Part shown: piece by piece, positions 8,590 to 17,458 of the stretch
Layout of the letters: each line of letters begins with the position of its first letter
Numbering within the stretch: the stretch's first letter is position 1
Assembly (NCBI RefSeq): GCF_042658845.1
Contig: NZ_JBHSRI010000009.1
Coordinates: 62,001 to 126,000, forward strand
Length of the DNA stretch: 64,000 nucleotides
DNA from: Paenisporosarcina macmurdoensis
GTDB taxonomy: Bacteria; Bacillota; Bacilli; Bacillales_A; Planococcaceae
Reading direction: 5' to 3'
Translations under genes and position numbers: made by a program
The notes under the pieces: generated by a model
Seen by the model: only the letters and a program-made list of their open reading frames with translations
What the model was told of the DNA's origin: nothing
Databases searched by the model: none

Positions 8590-10776
8590 ATGATAAAACA
8601 AGAATTCTTAAATATCTTTAAGAATAAAAAATTACTTATTCCGGTACTAGCTGTGCTTTTTATCCCCGTATTATATGCAGGAATGTTTTTGTGGGCGTTC
8701 TGGGATCCTTATGAACAGTTAAATGAGCTACCGGTAGCTATTGTTAATGAAGATGTAGGAGCAGAATTAGACGGTGAGCAATTGTCTGTAGGAAAAGATG
8801 TTACAAAGAAACTAATTGAAGGTAAACAATTTCACTTTGTAGAAGTATCAAAAGAGCAAGGTGAAGAAGCACTTGAAAATCAACAGTATTATATGGTGAT
8901 AGAAATCCCTTCAAACTTTTCACAACACGCAACGACATTGCTCGATGAACATCCTGAAAAATTAATGATTGAATACAAACCAAATGAAGGCTTTAACTTC
9001 TTATCAGCACAAATTGGTGATACTGCAATGGAAAGAATTCGTGCAGAGGTAAATAAACAAGTCGTTGCAAGCTACTCAGAAAAACTCTTTGCCTCTATAT
9101 CGGAAATGGGTGATGGTTACGAGGAAGCTGCAAACGGAGCTGGGAAATTAACTGATGGTGCACATGAAATATCTTCTGGTGCAACAGATTTAAAAGGATA
9201 TTTAGAACAATTAGCTAGCGGTTCTGTAGATTTAGCAGATGGTTCTACTAAATTAGCGTCAGGTACCGTAAAGGCATCAAACGGAGCGGGTGAACTGAAC
9301 ACAGGGCTTGGCAAGTTAGTTTCAGGAGCAAGTCAACTTCAACAAGGCTCCAGTCATCTATCTACTGGAGCTGGTCAGTTACAAAAAGGTGTTACCACTT
9401 ATACACAAGGAGTCGCACAAGTATCGTCCGGTATGGCTACTGCCAACGAAAAAGAGCAACAACTTGTAGCTGCGTTAAATCAACTTCAAGAAGGTGCAAC
9501 CACTGCAAATCACTCAATAGGGCAACTAGCTGGAGGGGCATCCCAAGTAACATCTGGAATCGAAACATTATCACAACAAATGGCACCGATTTTAGCCACT
9601 TTACCTGAAGAACAACAAGTGGCTCTCAAAGGAGCATTCGCTCAACTACAACAAGGAAGTTCACAAGTTTCTGAAGGTTTAGGTGCACTTCAAGGTGGAA
9701 CGGAACAGCTAAGTGGTGGCTTAAACCAAGCTTCGGTGGGAGCTGGGAAATTAGCGGCTGGCCATATAGAAGTAGCAAAAGGGCTTACGACATTAACTCA
9801 GTCTTCCTATACATTAAATGAAGGAGCTTCAGCCTTAGCAACTGGAAGTGGCACACTTACAAACAAATTAAGTGATTTTGAAAAAGGTGTACAAAGTGCA
9901 TCTTCTGGAAGTCAAAAACTTTCTAGCGGTTTACAACAACTTGTAGAAGGATCAAACCAGCTAACTTCAGGTACTTCTGAACTTGCATTAAAGTCGGGTG
10001 AACTTGCAGTTGGATCAAGTAAGCTAGTAGATGGAACAGCAAAACTTGAGCAAGGCACAACCACTTTACAAGATAAACTGTCAGATGCTTCAATTAAAGC
10101 GAATGATGTAAATCCAACAGATGACACAATTGAGATGGCATCTTCTCCAGTTGAAGTTACAAAATCAGCTATTAATCACGTACCAAACTATGGTACAGGT
10201 TTTGCTCCTTACTTCTTGTCACTAGGGCTATTTGTAGGGGCGTTAATGATTTCAATTGTCTTCCCACTTGTCCAATCAGCAATTCCGCCAACCAGTGGAT
10301 GGGCTTGGGCAACAAGTAAAATGGTCGTCTTAGGTATAGTTGGTGTGGCACAAGCATTGACCGCTGTTGCCATTTTACTATTCGGTTTAGGGTTGGAACC
10401 CGTCAATCTTGGGTGGTTTATCGCTACCGCCATCATGACAAGTTTTACGTACTTAGCGATTGTTCAATTACTCGTATCTGTTCTTGGTGATAGTGGGCGT
10501 TTCGCTACCATCTTAGTTCTCATCTTGCAGTTAACAACGAGTGCTGGTACATTCCCACTTGAATTGATTCCAAGACCGTTGCAAATCTTTAACCAATGGT
10601 TACCGATGACATATTCCGTTCAAGGATTCAAAGCAGCGATATCTTCCACCGATATCAGTTTTATTCAATGGAATGTGGGTATCTTATTTACATTCTTTAT
10701 GGTCTCTGTAGCATGTACCATTTCTTACTTCCTTGTTCTATTTAAACGACGCTTTTCACATATTCAACAAGCATAA
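8590..10776 (+). CDS. yhgE: YhgE/Pip-family membrane protein with long repeat-rich extracytoplasmic domain
   Basis: This 728-residue protein has one membrane span at about residues 15-37 (LLIPVLAVLFIPVLYAGMFL). A long outside domain follows, whose residues 180-510 are many copies of an 11-12-residue pattern, roughly GAxxLxxGxxxLxxG. At the C-terminal end there are five or six spans (from about 540) of ABC-2-transporter type. It belongs to the YhgE/Pip (phage infection protein) family; members are described as phage receptors or accessory parts of type VII-like secretion and export. ATG 8590 follows TAGGAGTGG. It is probably controlled by YhgD. Confidence 0.9.
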   Translation: MIKQEFLNIFKNKKLLIPVLAVLFIPVLYAGMFLWAFWDPYEQLNELPVAIVNEDVGAELDGEQLSVGKDVTKKLIEGKQFHFVEVSKEQGEEALENQQYYMVIEIPSNFSQHATTLLDEHPEKLMIEYKPNEGFNFLSAQIGDTAMERIRAEVNKQVVASYSEKLFASISEMGDGYEEAANGAGKLTDGAHEISSGATDLKGYLEQLASGSVDLADGSTKLASGTVKASNGAGELNTGLGKLVSGASQLQQGSSHLSTGAGQLQKGVTTYTQGVAQVSSGMATANEKEQQLVAALNQLQEGATTANHSIGQLAGGASQVTSGIETLSQQMAPILATLPEEQQVALKGAFAQLQQGSSQVSEGLGALQGGTEQLSGGLNQASVGAGKLAAGHIEVAKGLTTLTQSSYTLNEGASALATGSGTLTNKLSDFEKGVQSASSGSQKLSSGLQQLVEGSNQLTSGTSELALKSGELAVGSSKLVDGTAKLEQGTTTLQDKLSDASIKANDVNPTDDTIEMASSPVEVTKSAINHVPNYGTGFAPYFLSLGLFVGALMISIVFPLVQSAIPPTSGWAWATSKMVVLGIVGVAQALTAVAILLFGLGLEPVNLGWFIATAIMTSFTYLAIVQLLVSVLGDSGRFATILVLILQLTTSAGTFPLELIPRPLQIFNQWLPMTYSVQGFKAAISSTDISFIQWNVGILFTFFMVSVACTISYFLVLFKRRFSHIQQA

Positions 10777-10816
10777 AAACAGCCGTTCAGGAGAAAATCC
10801 TGAACGGCTGTTTTTT
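10776..10816 (+). terminator. Terminator of yhgE
   Basis: ACAGCCGTTCAGGA-GAAAA-TCCTGAACGGCTGT followed by TTTTTT: a perfect 14-bp stem. Confidence 0.95.
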
Positions 10817-10851
10817 ACGGGTAATAACTTGAGTGGCGCTTTTGGCGTTAC

Positions 10852-10977
10852 TTATAAGTGATTACATTTGTCGCACGTAGTACCATAGCACTCATGTTGC
10901 TCTTCGATTTTTTCTCCACATTGTGTACACTTTTTCGGCGGAAGATTTTTAAAAAATTCGATTACGTTTTCAAGCAT
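10852..10977 (-). CDS. yhfH: YhfH-type small zinc-ribbon-like protein
   Basis: A 41-residue protein reading leftward from ATG 10977-10975, with AAAGGAGG a few bases upstream. Its sequence includes NLPPKKCTQCGEKIEEQHEC and TTCDKC, giving five Cys spaced CxxC...CxxxxCxxC, the pattern of Bacillus YhfH, which also sits beside lplJ (yhfJ). It is probably a zinc-binding structural protein; no function is established that I can cite. Its own promoter (11052-11057 and 11028-11033) shows it is an expressed unit. Confidence 0.85.
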   Translation of the reverse strand: MLENVIEFFKNLPPKKCTQCGEKIEEQHECYGTTCDKCNHL

Positions 10978-11027
10978 GTCGTTAACCTCCTTTTTTGTAC
11001 TGTACTAGTACTGTTATTCTTTATAGT

Positions 11028-11057
11028 ATTGTATTATAACAGTCAGACATTTGTCAA
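11028..11057 (-). promoter_or_regulatory. Promoter of yhfH
   Basis: On the minus strand, TTGACA (11057-11052), an 18-nt spacer, then TACAAT (11033-11028). The self-complementary GTACTAGTAC lies between the -10 and the ribosome site. Confidence 0.6.
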
Positions 11058-11116
11058 CACAAAAAGTGAATTATCATTTATAGTGTATGTAGCACGTTTA
11101 AAAGGAGCGATACTCT

Positions 11117-12109
11117 ATGTATTTTATTGATAATAAAGGAATTACAGATCCTCGCATTAATTTAGCGATTGAAGAATACGCATTGAAAACAATGGACGTT
11201 GATAAAGATTCATTTTTTCTGTTCTATATCAATGAACCAGCCATTATTATCGGCAAAAACCAGAACTCGATAGAAGAAATAAATACTGACTTTGTCGACA
11301 TCAATGGAATTCACGTGGTTCGTCGTTTATCTGGCGGAGGAGCAGTGTATCATGATCTTGGAAACTTGAATTTTAGTTTCATCACAAAGGATGATGGAGA
11401 TAGCTTCCGTAACTTTAAAAAGTTCACACAACCAATTGTTGATGCATTGAAGGAAATGGGCGTTGACGCAGAATTATCTGGACGCAATGACATCTTAGCT
11501 GAAGGACGGAAAATTTCTGGTAATGCACAATTCACGACAAAAGGTCGTATGTTTAGCCATGGCACATTGATGTTTGATACTGAAATCGATGCTGTAGTAT
11601 CTGCACTTAAAGTACGTAAAGATAAAATCGAATCAAAAGGTATCAAATCAATACGTAGCCGAGTTGCCAACATTACTGAGTTTTTGGAACAGAAATCAAC
11701 AATTGAAGAATTCCGATTAACATTACTTAATTCGATTTTTGGTGGCGAAGAAAACATTAAAGAAATGGTATTAACTGAACAGGATTGGACAAATATTAAA
11801 GAATTATCAAAACAGCGTTACGGTAACTGGGATTGGAACTATGGAAAATCGCCAGCTTTTAATATGGCTCATTCTGAACGTTTCCCTACTGGAGGCATCG
11901 ATGTTCGTTTACAAGTGAAAAATGGACTGATTGAGGATGCACATATTTATGGTGACTTCTTTGGCGTTGGTGACGTAGCCGACATCGAAAACCGTTTAGT
12001 AGGTGTGTCATATGAAAAAGCAGTGATTTCTGAAGCACTTGGGGATTTAGAAATTAGCACATATCTTGGTGGCATAACAAAAGAACAATTTCTTCAATTA
12101 ATTTATTAA
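11117..12109 (+). CDS. lplJ: Lipoate-protein ligase
   Basis: The 330-residue enzyme activates free lipoate with ATP and attaches it to lipoyl domains of 2-oxoacid dehydrogenases and GcvH. Motifs are IIIGKNQNSIEEIN, the lipoate loop VVRRLSGGGAVYHDLGNLNF, and the adenylate site GRNDILAEGRKISGNAQF; the C-terminal accessory domain begins near residue 245. ATG 11117 has AAAGGAG 10 nt upstream. Position next to yhfH and before lcfB matches the Bacillus subtilis yhfH-yhfJ-yhfL order. Confidence 0.96.
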   Translation: MYFIDNKGITDPRINLAIEEYALKTMDVDKDSFFLFYINEPAIIIGKNQNSIEEINTDFVDINGIHVVRRLSGGGAVYHDLGNLNFSFITKDDGDSFRNFKKFTQPIVDALKEMGVDAELSGRNDILAEGRKISGNAQFTTKGRMFSHGTLMFDTEIDAVVSALKVRKDKIESKGIKSIRSRVANITEFLEQKSTIEEFRLTLLNSIFGGEENIKEMVLTEQDWTNIKELSKQRYGNWDWNYGKSPAFNMAHSERFPTGGIDVRLQVKNGLIEDAHIYGDFFGVGDVADIENRLVGVSYEKAVISEALGDLEISTYLGGITKEQFLQLIY

Positions 12110-12122
12110 GAAAACCTTTATG

Positions 12123-12147
12123 AGTCTGACTTCGGTCAGGCTTTTTA
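12123..12147 (+). terminator. Terminator of lplJ
   Basis: AGTCTGAC-TTCG-GTCAGGCT followed by TTTTATTT. Confidence 0.85.
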
Positions 12148-12150
12148 TTT

Positions 12151-12828
12151 AAAGATAAAGTAAATAATTTTAGTTCCATAAATCTAGTGTTTTAGGTGCT
12201 TTGGGCAAAAAAATGATTCATTAATAGTGTTGATTTCCGTTTCAAGCGGACGGTGAGCCTCCTCGGTCGCTTTGCGATCTGCGGGGTCTCACCTGTCCCA
12301 CTGATCCCGCTGCAAAGATATTGGACGAACTGTCATTCGTCCGATATCTTTGCGACGAGTAAGCGCAGGAGCAGATGTTTTCACGCCGCATTCCACTACA
12401 ATCCACGAATTGAGTAGTAACCAACAAGAAAATCTATCAATTGTTTATTGATAAGACACCAAAAAATGATTCTAAGTTAAGTACTAGAGATAGAACCAAC
12501 CTATAATCGTAGTTGCCAGCTATATTAGTTAATTGAAGCGCAGGTGGCGACTTCTGAAGGAATAGCAGATGTTTTCTGCACCGAAAGCGAAGCGGCAGGT
12601 GCATGAACTGAAGACCCCGCATAAAAGATGCTGGCCAAGAGGCAGTATCTTTGCGACGAGTAACCGCAGGAGCAATCTTCTTTGCGACGAGTAACCGCAG
12701 GAGCACATGTTTTTGCAGTGACGAGGAGACTGAAGCCCTGCCCGCGAAAAGCGTCCACCGTAGCGGAAATCAACAGGCTACTATTGTTACTCTTCTTAAA
12801 AGAACCGGGCGAACTTTGCCTGGTTTTT
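12151..12828. repeat. Large composite inverted repeat B1 (about 680 bp)
   Basis: It matches 42172-42768 at both ends and in the middle: left end AAAGATAA.., ATTTTAGTTCCATAAATC; right end GGCTACTAT.GTTACTCTTCTT. Inside are two inverted copies of a GC-rich unit. The left unit starts GTTGATTTCCGTTTCA and reads GAGCCTCCTCGG..GCGGGGTCTCACCTG; the right unit is its reverse complement, ending CCGTAGCGGAAATCAAC. An AT-rich core (12424-12530) lies between them, and a terminator-like hairpin (ACCGGGCGAACTTTGCCTGGT, T-run) closes the right end. The GC content is far above the neighbouring genes. It fills the whole gap between lplJ and bceR; no transposase is present. Confidence 0.75.
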
Positions 12829-12917
12829 CATATTGTCAGGTCCATTATGAGGTTGTAGCTGCCTAACTAACCGTAAGCCTTACTCCTTCGTAGTCGAGCA
12901 AGAGTGGCACTTTGAGC

Positions 12918-12941
12918 TTTTCTTAAGTACAATTAAGAAAA
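12918..12941 (+). promoter_or_regulatory. Perfect inverted repeat over the putative -10 of the bceRSAB operon
   Basis: TTTTCTTAA, six nt (GTACAA), TTAAGAAAA. It covers TACAAT (12928-12933), a likely -10, whose -35 (TGGCAC, 12905-12910, 17-nt spacer) is poor. The weak -35 plus palindrome suggests regulator-dependent control. It does not resemble the BceR box known from Bacillus, so the binding protein is unknown. Confidence 0.45.
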
Positions 12942-12962
12942 AGAGTAAAGGGTGATGAATAG

Positions 12963-13667
12963 ATGTCGACACATCGAATTTATATTGTAGAAGATGATCG
13001 TAAAATCGCCTCACTACTTGCCGATACGTTACGTAAATATCATTATGAAGTGAAAACGGTTCAAGATTTCGATCTTATTTTAGAAGAGTTTGAAGCGTTT
13101 GATCCACACCTCATTTTGTTGGATATTAATTTACCTTCTTATGATGGGTACTACTGGTGCCGTCAGTTCCGAACAAAAACAACATGTCCAATTTTGTTTA
13201 TTTCAGCACGATCAGGAGATATGGACCAAGTTTTCGGACTAGAAAATGGGGGGGATGATTTCATCACGAAACCTTTTCATTATGAAATCGTCTTAGCCAA
13301 AATAAGAAGTCATTTACGAAGAACTTACGGTGAGTATGCATTGAAACAAGAAGAACGTACCATCAAACTTGGCAAACTATGTTTATATTTAGAGCGCATG
13401 GAACTTCATTTTGTTTCTCTTGAAATTCCTCTGCAAAAAAGAGAGTGTACAATATTAGAGCTTTTGCTAAGCCAGTCACCGAAAGTTGTTACTCGCGAAC
13501 AATTGCTCGAAGAACTATGGGACGACCAAGCTTTTGTTGATGAAAATACTTTAAACGTAAACATGACTCGTGTTCGTAAAAAGTTACAAGACTATGGCAT
13601 AACTTCTACGATTGAAACTGTGCGAGGAGCAGGCTATCGTTTTGTAATAAGTGCGGAGGAGTCATGA
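12963..13667 (+). CDS. BceR-type response regulator (OmpR/PhoB family)
   Basis: The 234-residue protein has a receiver domain with the acidic pair in IVEDDRK, phospho-acceptor Asp54 in LILLDINLP, and the Lys in FITKPFHYE. A winged-helix DNA-binding domain follows from about residue 130 (LLSQSPKVVTREQLLEELWD). This is the BceR/VraR-like group that controls antimicrobial-peptide ABC transporters. It overlaps the kinase gene by ATGA, so the pair is translationally coupled. ATG 12963 follows AAAGGGTGATG. Confidence 0.9.
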   Translation: MSTHRIYIVEDDRKIASLLADTLRKYHYEVKTVQDFDLILEEFEAFDPHLILLDINLPSYDGYYWCRQFRTKTTCPILFISARSGDMDQVFGLENGGDDFITKPFHYEIVLAKIRSHLRRTYGEYALKQEERTIKLGKLCLYLERMELHFVSLEIPLQKRECTILELLLSQSPKVVTREQLLEELWDDQAFVDENTLNVNMTRVRKKLQDYGITSTIETVRGAGYRFVISAEES

Positions 13668-14701
13668 TGAGTTTTCGCTTGTTTTTAAAAGAACATGCTG
13701 CGTATGTGATATTTCAACTAATTATGGTGATCTTTATCATGTCATTATATTGGTTGGATGGCTTTCGAAATATCGATACCGGAATATATTCTTTTGTTAT
13801 TAGCACATTATTAATTTTATCGTTCTTATTTGGACGATATGTGAAGCGCTATACTTTTTATCACAAAGTATTGTCTCAACCAAAACATATGGAAGCGGCA
13901 CTGCAGCGCGATGGGAAGTCTCCCGAGCAGCTCCAAGTTGAAAAATATCTTCATGGGTTTTATCGTTTATATCAAAACGAAGTAGAAGCCTTGTACGCCA
14001 ATCAAAATCGTCATTTGCAATTTATGAACCAATGGGTACATCAAATGAAAACACCATTATCAGTTGCTGAACTGCTTCTTCAAGAAGATGGGGATCTCGA
14101 TAAAAAAAGTATGCAAGAAGAAATTGATCGACTAAAAAGAGGACTTGATTCTGTTTTGATCAATGCTCGCCTCGATACTTTTGAGCAAGATATGCAAATT
14201 GAACAAGTACAATTAAAAACATTAGTATCAGAAGTAGTGTCAGAAAATAAACGTTTATTTATTACACATCACGTATATCCCGTCATTTCGATTGATGAAA
14301 AATTCATCGTTCCAACGGATGCAAAATGGATGCGATTTGTCATCGGTCAGTTCATTACAAATGCTGTAAAATACACGTTTGAAGAAGGCAAAAAAGTACA
14401 TATTCACGCAACCTGTCAACAAGGACAAGTACTACTGTCGATTCAAGATGAAGGAATCGGCATACCAGCAACTGATCTTCCTCGCGTCATGAAAGCATTT
14501 TTCACTGGTGAAAATGGACGAAAAACGGGTGAAAGTACGGGAATGGGTTTGTATTTAGCCAATGAAATTTGTGAGAAACTCGGTCATAAAATGAGCATTA
14601 TGTCTGAGCAAGGCAAAGGAACGGTTGTTTCAGTACTGTTTCAACATCATGAAGTAACAGAGAGAGGTGAATCGGAAGATGACCATTTTGAAAATGGCTG
14701 A
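13664..14701 (+). CDS. BceS-type intramembrane-sensing histidine kinase
   Basis: 345 residues. There are two membrane helices within the first 60 residues with almost no outside loop, the hallmark of intramembrane-sensing kinases that detect ligand through a partner ABC transporter. The H box is WVHQMKTPLSVAELL with His126. The N box is FITNAVKYTF and the G boxes are DEGIGIPATDL and GESTGMGLYLA. It is known in the family to sense flux through BceAB. The start overlaps the regulator stop codon, and the 3' end overlaps the ATPase gene by 23 nt. Confidence 0.92.
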   Translation: MMSFRLFLKEHAAYVIFQLIMVIFIMSLYWLDGFRNIDTGIYSFVISTLLILSFLFGRYVKRYTFYHKVLSQPKHMEAALQRDGKSPEQLQVEKYLHGFYRLYQNEVEALYANQNRHLQFMNQWVHQMKTPLSVAELLLQEDGDLDKKSMQEEIDRLKRGLDSVLINARLDTFEQDMQIEQVQLKTLVSEVVSENKRLFITHHVYPVISIDEKFIVPTDAKWMRFVIGQFITNAVKYTFEEGKKVHIHATCQQGQVLLSIQDEGIGIPATDLPRVMKAFFTGENGRKTGESTGMGLYLANEICEKLGHKMSIMSEQGKGTVVSVLFQHHEVTERGESEDDHFENG

Positions 14702-15452
14702 AGTGACCAAAGTGTACGAGGGAAAAGTGACGCATCGTGCGATTAATCAACTAAGTTTTGAAGTCAATAAAGGTGAGTTTGTCGCAGTGATGGGTCCTTC
14801 AGGAAGCGGTAAAACGACATTACTTAATCTGATCTCAACTATCGATTCGGCCACTTCTGGTACCATTACCATTGATGGACAACGCCCTGAAGAAATGACT
14901 AAAACCGAGTTGGCTCTTTTTCGTCGGAGACAACTCGGTTTTGTCTTTCAAGACTTTAATCTGCTACAAATGCTTACAGTAGAAGAAAATTTGGTGCTTC
15001 CTCTAACATTAGACGGAATCCCAATTGACGAAATGAAAAGAAGAATAAAGGAATTAGCTAAAAAATTAGACTTAGACCAAATTCTTGAAAAACGTCCTAA
15101 TGAAATTTCTGGTGGACAAGCGCAACGTACGGCAATTGGTCGTGCACTTATCCACAAACCGAACTTTATTTTAGCAGATGAGCCCACAGGGAATTTGGAT
15201 TCTAAGGCATCCCGTGATGTGCTTGAACTGTTAGCAAAAGTAAATCAAGAACAAAAAACAACCATTTTAATGGTTACGCACGATCCAATTGCAGCAAGTT
15301 ATTGCGATCGTGTAATTTTTATTAAAGATGGCGAGTTTTTCAATGAGATCTATAGTGATGATCGCAGACAAACCTTTTTCCAACGCATTTTGAATGTGCT
15401 GTCCTTGCTAGGGGGCAATGTCAATGACCTTTCGACAATTCGCTTACCGTAA
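14679..15452 (+). CDS. BceA-type ABC transporter ATPase
   Basis: 257 residues with all ABC motifs: Walker A GPSGSGKTT, Q loop FVFQDFNLL, signature SGGQAQR, Walker B FILADEPTGNLDS and switch His in VTHDP. It belongs to the MacB/BceA class that works with one large FtsX-like permease. ATG 14679 is chosen because GAGAGGTGA lies 9 nt upstream; an in-frame GTG at 14667 falls within that site. It overlaps both neighbours, so the four genes form a tightly coupled operon. Confidence 0.93.
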   Translation: MTILKMAEVTKVYEGKVTHRAINQLSFEVNKGEFVAVMGPSGSGKTTLLNLISTIDSATSGTITIDGQRPEEMTKTELALFRRRQLGFVFQDFNLLQMLTVEENLVLPLTLDGIPIDEMKRRIKELAKKLDLDQILEKRPNEISGGQAQRTAIGRALIHKPNFILADEPTGNLDSKASRDVLELLAKVNQEQKTTILMVTHDPIAASYCDRVIFIKDGEFFNEIYSDDRRQTFFQRILNVLSLLGGNVNDLSTIRLP

Positions 15453-17361
15453 CGTCATAAGAAATAGACGGATTTATGCAGCTTTTTTCATGGCGAGTAT
15501 GTTTTCGGTGATGGTATTTTTCATGTATTCCATGTTGCTATTTCACCCCAAAATTGAAGATGAGTTTTTAAGGGAATTTGCAGCGTCCGGAATGATTGTA
15601 GCTGAAATCATTTTATATATCTTTACATTATTTTTCTTGTTCTATTCCATGAGCGCTTTCTTGCAAGCACGTTCCAAAGAGTTTGGTTTACTCCTTCAAC
15701 TTGGAATGGAAAAGAAACAATTAAATCAATTGATTTTCTTAGAAACCATGTTGATTGGTGCTGTATCTGTTGCCACGGGCATCTTTTTTGGTTACGCTTT
15801 CTCTAAATTTTTCTTCATGATTGTTCGTGAATTATTACAATTAGAAAGCTTGCCGTTGTATGTTTCTTTTAAACCATTCGCTTTGACAGTAGGCGCATTT
15901 TTTAGCCTATTCGTCATTATTGCGATGACAAGCGTAGTATTTATCCGAGAACAAAAAATTATTGAACTTATTCGTGGATATTGGAAAACTGATGAGCTGC
16001 AAAACTATTCAACGGTGAAAGCCTATCTTGGGATTGGCATGTTGTTATTTGCTTACGGGGCAGCTGCTTTTACTTCGATGAATGTTGTGCTGGCACTAGC
16101 CATTGTCTTGCCACCTTTAGCAGCATTTGGGACCTATTTTTTCTTTACCCACAGTGTCTTGTTTTTGCTACATCAAATTAGAAAAAGAAAGTCACTTTAT
16201 TGGCAACCATATCGCTTAATTGCTATATCGGAAGTAGCTGTGAAATTGCGTGAAAATGCTCAGATGTATTTTATCGTTACCATCGTTTCAACCGTTGCCT
16301 TTCTGTCTGTTGGGACGCTTACTTCTTTATCGTCCTATACAGGTCAATTTCGTCAGTTAAACCCATTATCACTTATTTATTCAAGTGAATTGACGAATCC
16401 GTATGAATCCGACCATATATCTTCATTACGAAAAGAATTAGAAGAGCAAGGCTTGTCCTATACTCTTGTGCCATTTTTAATTAAACAACAAACATCCTCT
16501 TTTTCGCAGAATTCAGTTGATGTATTGAGAGAGTCTGATGTAAATAGCTTGGCCATTGCCCTTGGATCACCCCTTATTGAGTTAGAAACGGGGGAGGCAA
16601 TGTTTATACCGTATTCAGAGGAATCGGTCGATAGTTTAACCAATAAAGAAATACAAACAGTCCTTGAAGAAAGTAATGTCCCTATTCAAATTCGTGGTGT
16701 ATATCCACAAATGTTGTTTCCTTCTATGATTATCGGGTCGAACATAATAGCTATTAGCGACGAAGATTATCAATTAATAGACGAACCGTTTAATGGGAAA
16801 ACGAAAGAGGATTCTTCCTATAAATTTTTTGCATTTCACGTAGCTGAATGGGAACGGACAAAGTCAATCGGATTAGAAATAGATTCTCAAGTGACGGATA
16901 CAATTTATGATGGTGGATTTGCTAATCTTCCGTTTTATTTTGAGAACCCAGGTTTGAATTATTCGGTTATACGCGCAACGTTTTCTTTATTGTTATTTAC
17001 AGGTTTAATGGTTGCAGCTGTCTTGTTACTGGCAGCAGGGAGTTTTGTAAACTTCAAATTGTATACGGGCTTAGAGAGAGATAAACGGCAATTTGATTTA
17101 TTAAAACGAATGGGGTTAACCGATCAAGAATTAATTAAAATCGTCAATCGTCAACTCATCCCGCAATTTTTCTTGCCCTGGGGAATTGCCATGTTGCATA
17201 GTGCATTCTCATTCTTATCATTGCAAGTTATCTGGAGGAATTTAGCTGAAGTTTCTATTTTAAGTGAGATGATCTTAGTATTGGTTGGATTTACCTTCAT
17301 TCAAGTCATCTATTATTTCTTAATTCGTTGGCGCTATATTGCACATGTACGGGCATCGTGA
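15418..17361 (+). CDS. BceB-type ABC transporter permease
   Basis: 647 residues with ten predicted membrane spans in the BceB arrangement: four N-terminal spans, two pairs in the middle, a large outside domain of about 200 residues (about 300-510, soluble and charged) between spans, and a C-terminal FtsX-like bundle. The outside domain is the known peptide/lipid II-cycle recognition part. It overlaps bceA by 35 nt. Order R-S-A-B with all overlaps makes this a complete detoxification and sensing module. Known substrates in the family are bacitracin, mersacidin and similar peptides; the substrate here cannot be inferred. Confidence 0.92.
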   Translation: MSMTFRQFAYRNVIRNRRIYAAFFMASMFSVMVFFMYSMLLFHPKIEDEFLREFAASGMIVAEIILYIFTLFFLFYSMSAFLQARSKEFGLLLQLGMEKKQLNQLIFLETMLIGAVSVATGIFFGYAFSKFFFMIVRELLQLESLPLYVSFKPFALTVGAFFSLFVIIAMTSVVFIREQKIIELIRGYWKTDELQNYSTVKAYLGIGMLLFAYGAAAFTSMNVVLALAIVLPPLAAFGTYFFFTHSVLFLLHQIRKRKSLYWQPYRLIAISEVAVKLRENAQMYFIVTIVSTVAFLSVGTLTSLSSYTGQFRQLNPLSLIYSSELTNPYESDHISSLRKELEEQGLSYTLVPFLIKQQTSSFSQNSVDVLRESDVNSLAIALGSPLIELETGEAMFIPYSEESVDSLTNKEIQTVLEESNVPIQIRGVYPQMLFPSMIIGSNIIAISDEDYQLIDEPFNGKTKEDSSYKFFAFHVAEWERTKSIGLEIDSQVTDTIYDGGFANLPFYFENPGLNYSVIRATFSLLLFTGLMVAAVLLLAAGSFVNFKLYTGLERDKRQFDLLKRMGLTDQELIKIVNRQLIPQFFLPWGIAMLHSAFSFLSLQVIWRNLAEVSILSEMILVLVGFTFIQVIYYFLIRWRYIAHVRAS

Positions 17362-17379
17362 AAATTCACGGTGCTTCTT
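17353..17379 (+). terminator. Probable terminator overlapping the bceB stop codon
   Basis: GCATCGTGAA and TTCACGGTGC pair, followed by the short tail TTCTTGT. The TGA stop lies in the left arm. The T-run is weak. Confidence 0.5.
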
Positions 17380-17439
17380 GTATTGACAGAACATTTCTTA
17401 TATAATGAAAGTATTGAATAATGAATGAGTATTCATTCA
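17378..17439 (+). promoter_or_regulatory. lcfB promoter with FadR operator
   Basis: TTGTAT (17378-17383), 17-nt spacer, TATAAT (17401-17406), then the palindrome TGAATGAGTATTCATTCA (17422-17439). The palindrome fits the Bacillus FadR consensus TGAATGANTANTCATTCA exactly and lies just downstream of the expected start, a repressing position. Confidence 0.85.
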
Positions 17440-17458
17440 ATACAAAGGGGAAATACAT

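Noticed and set aside
9117..10127. Leftward Ser/Pro-rich frames opposite yhgE
   Set aside because: They mirror the GAxxLxxG repeat codons of yhgE; shadow frames.
10858..11130. 90-codon rightward frame opposite yhfH
   Set aside because: The minus strand carries the recognisable Cys-rich YhfH protein with promoter and ribosome site; the rightward frame is its shadow.
12242..12866. Several frames encoding SCGYSSQRY- or RPRKAS-like sequences in repeat B1
   Set aside because: These are translations of the GC-rich intergenic repeat and recur in B3 in different contexts; there are no starts or ribosome sites.
15418..15452. Frameshift between the BceA- and BceB-type genes
   Set aside because: The 35-nt overlap is a normal coupled start; both proteins are full length with intact motifs.
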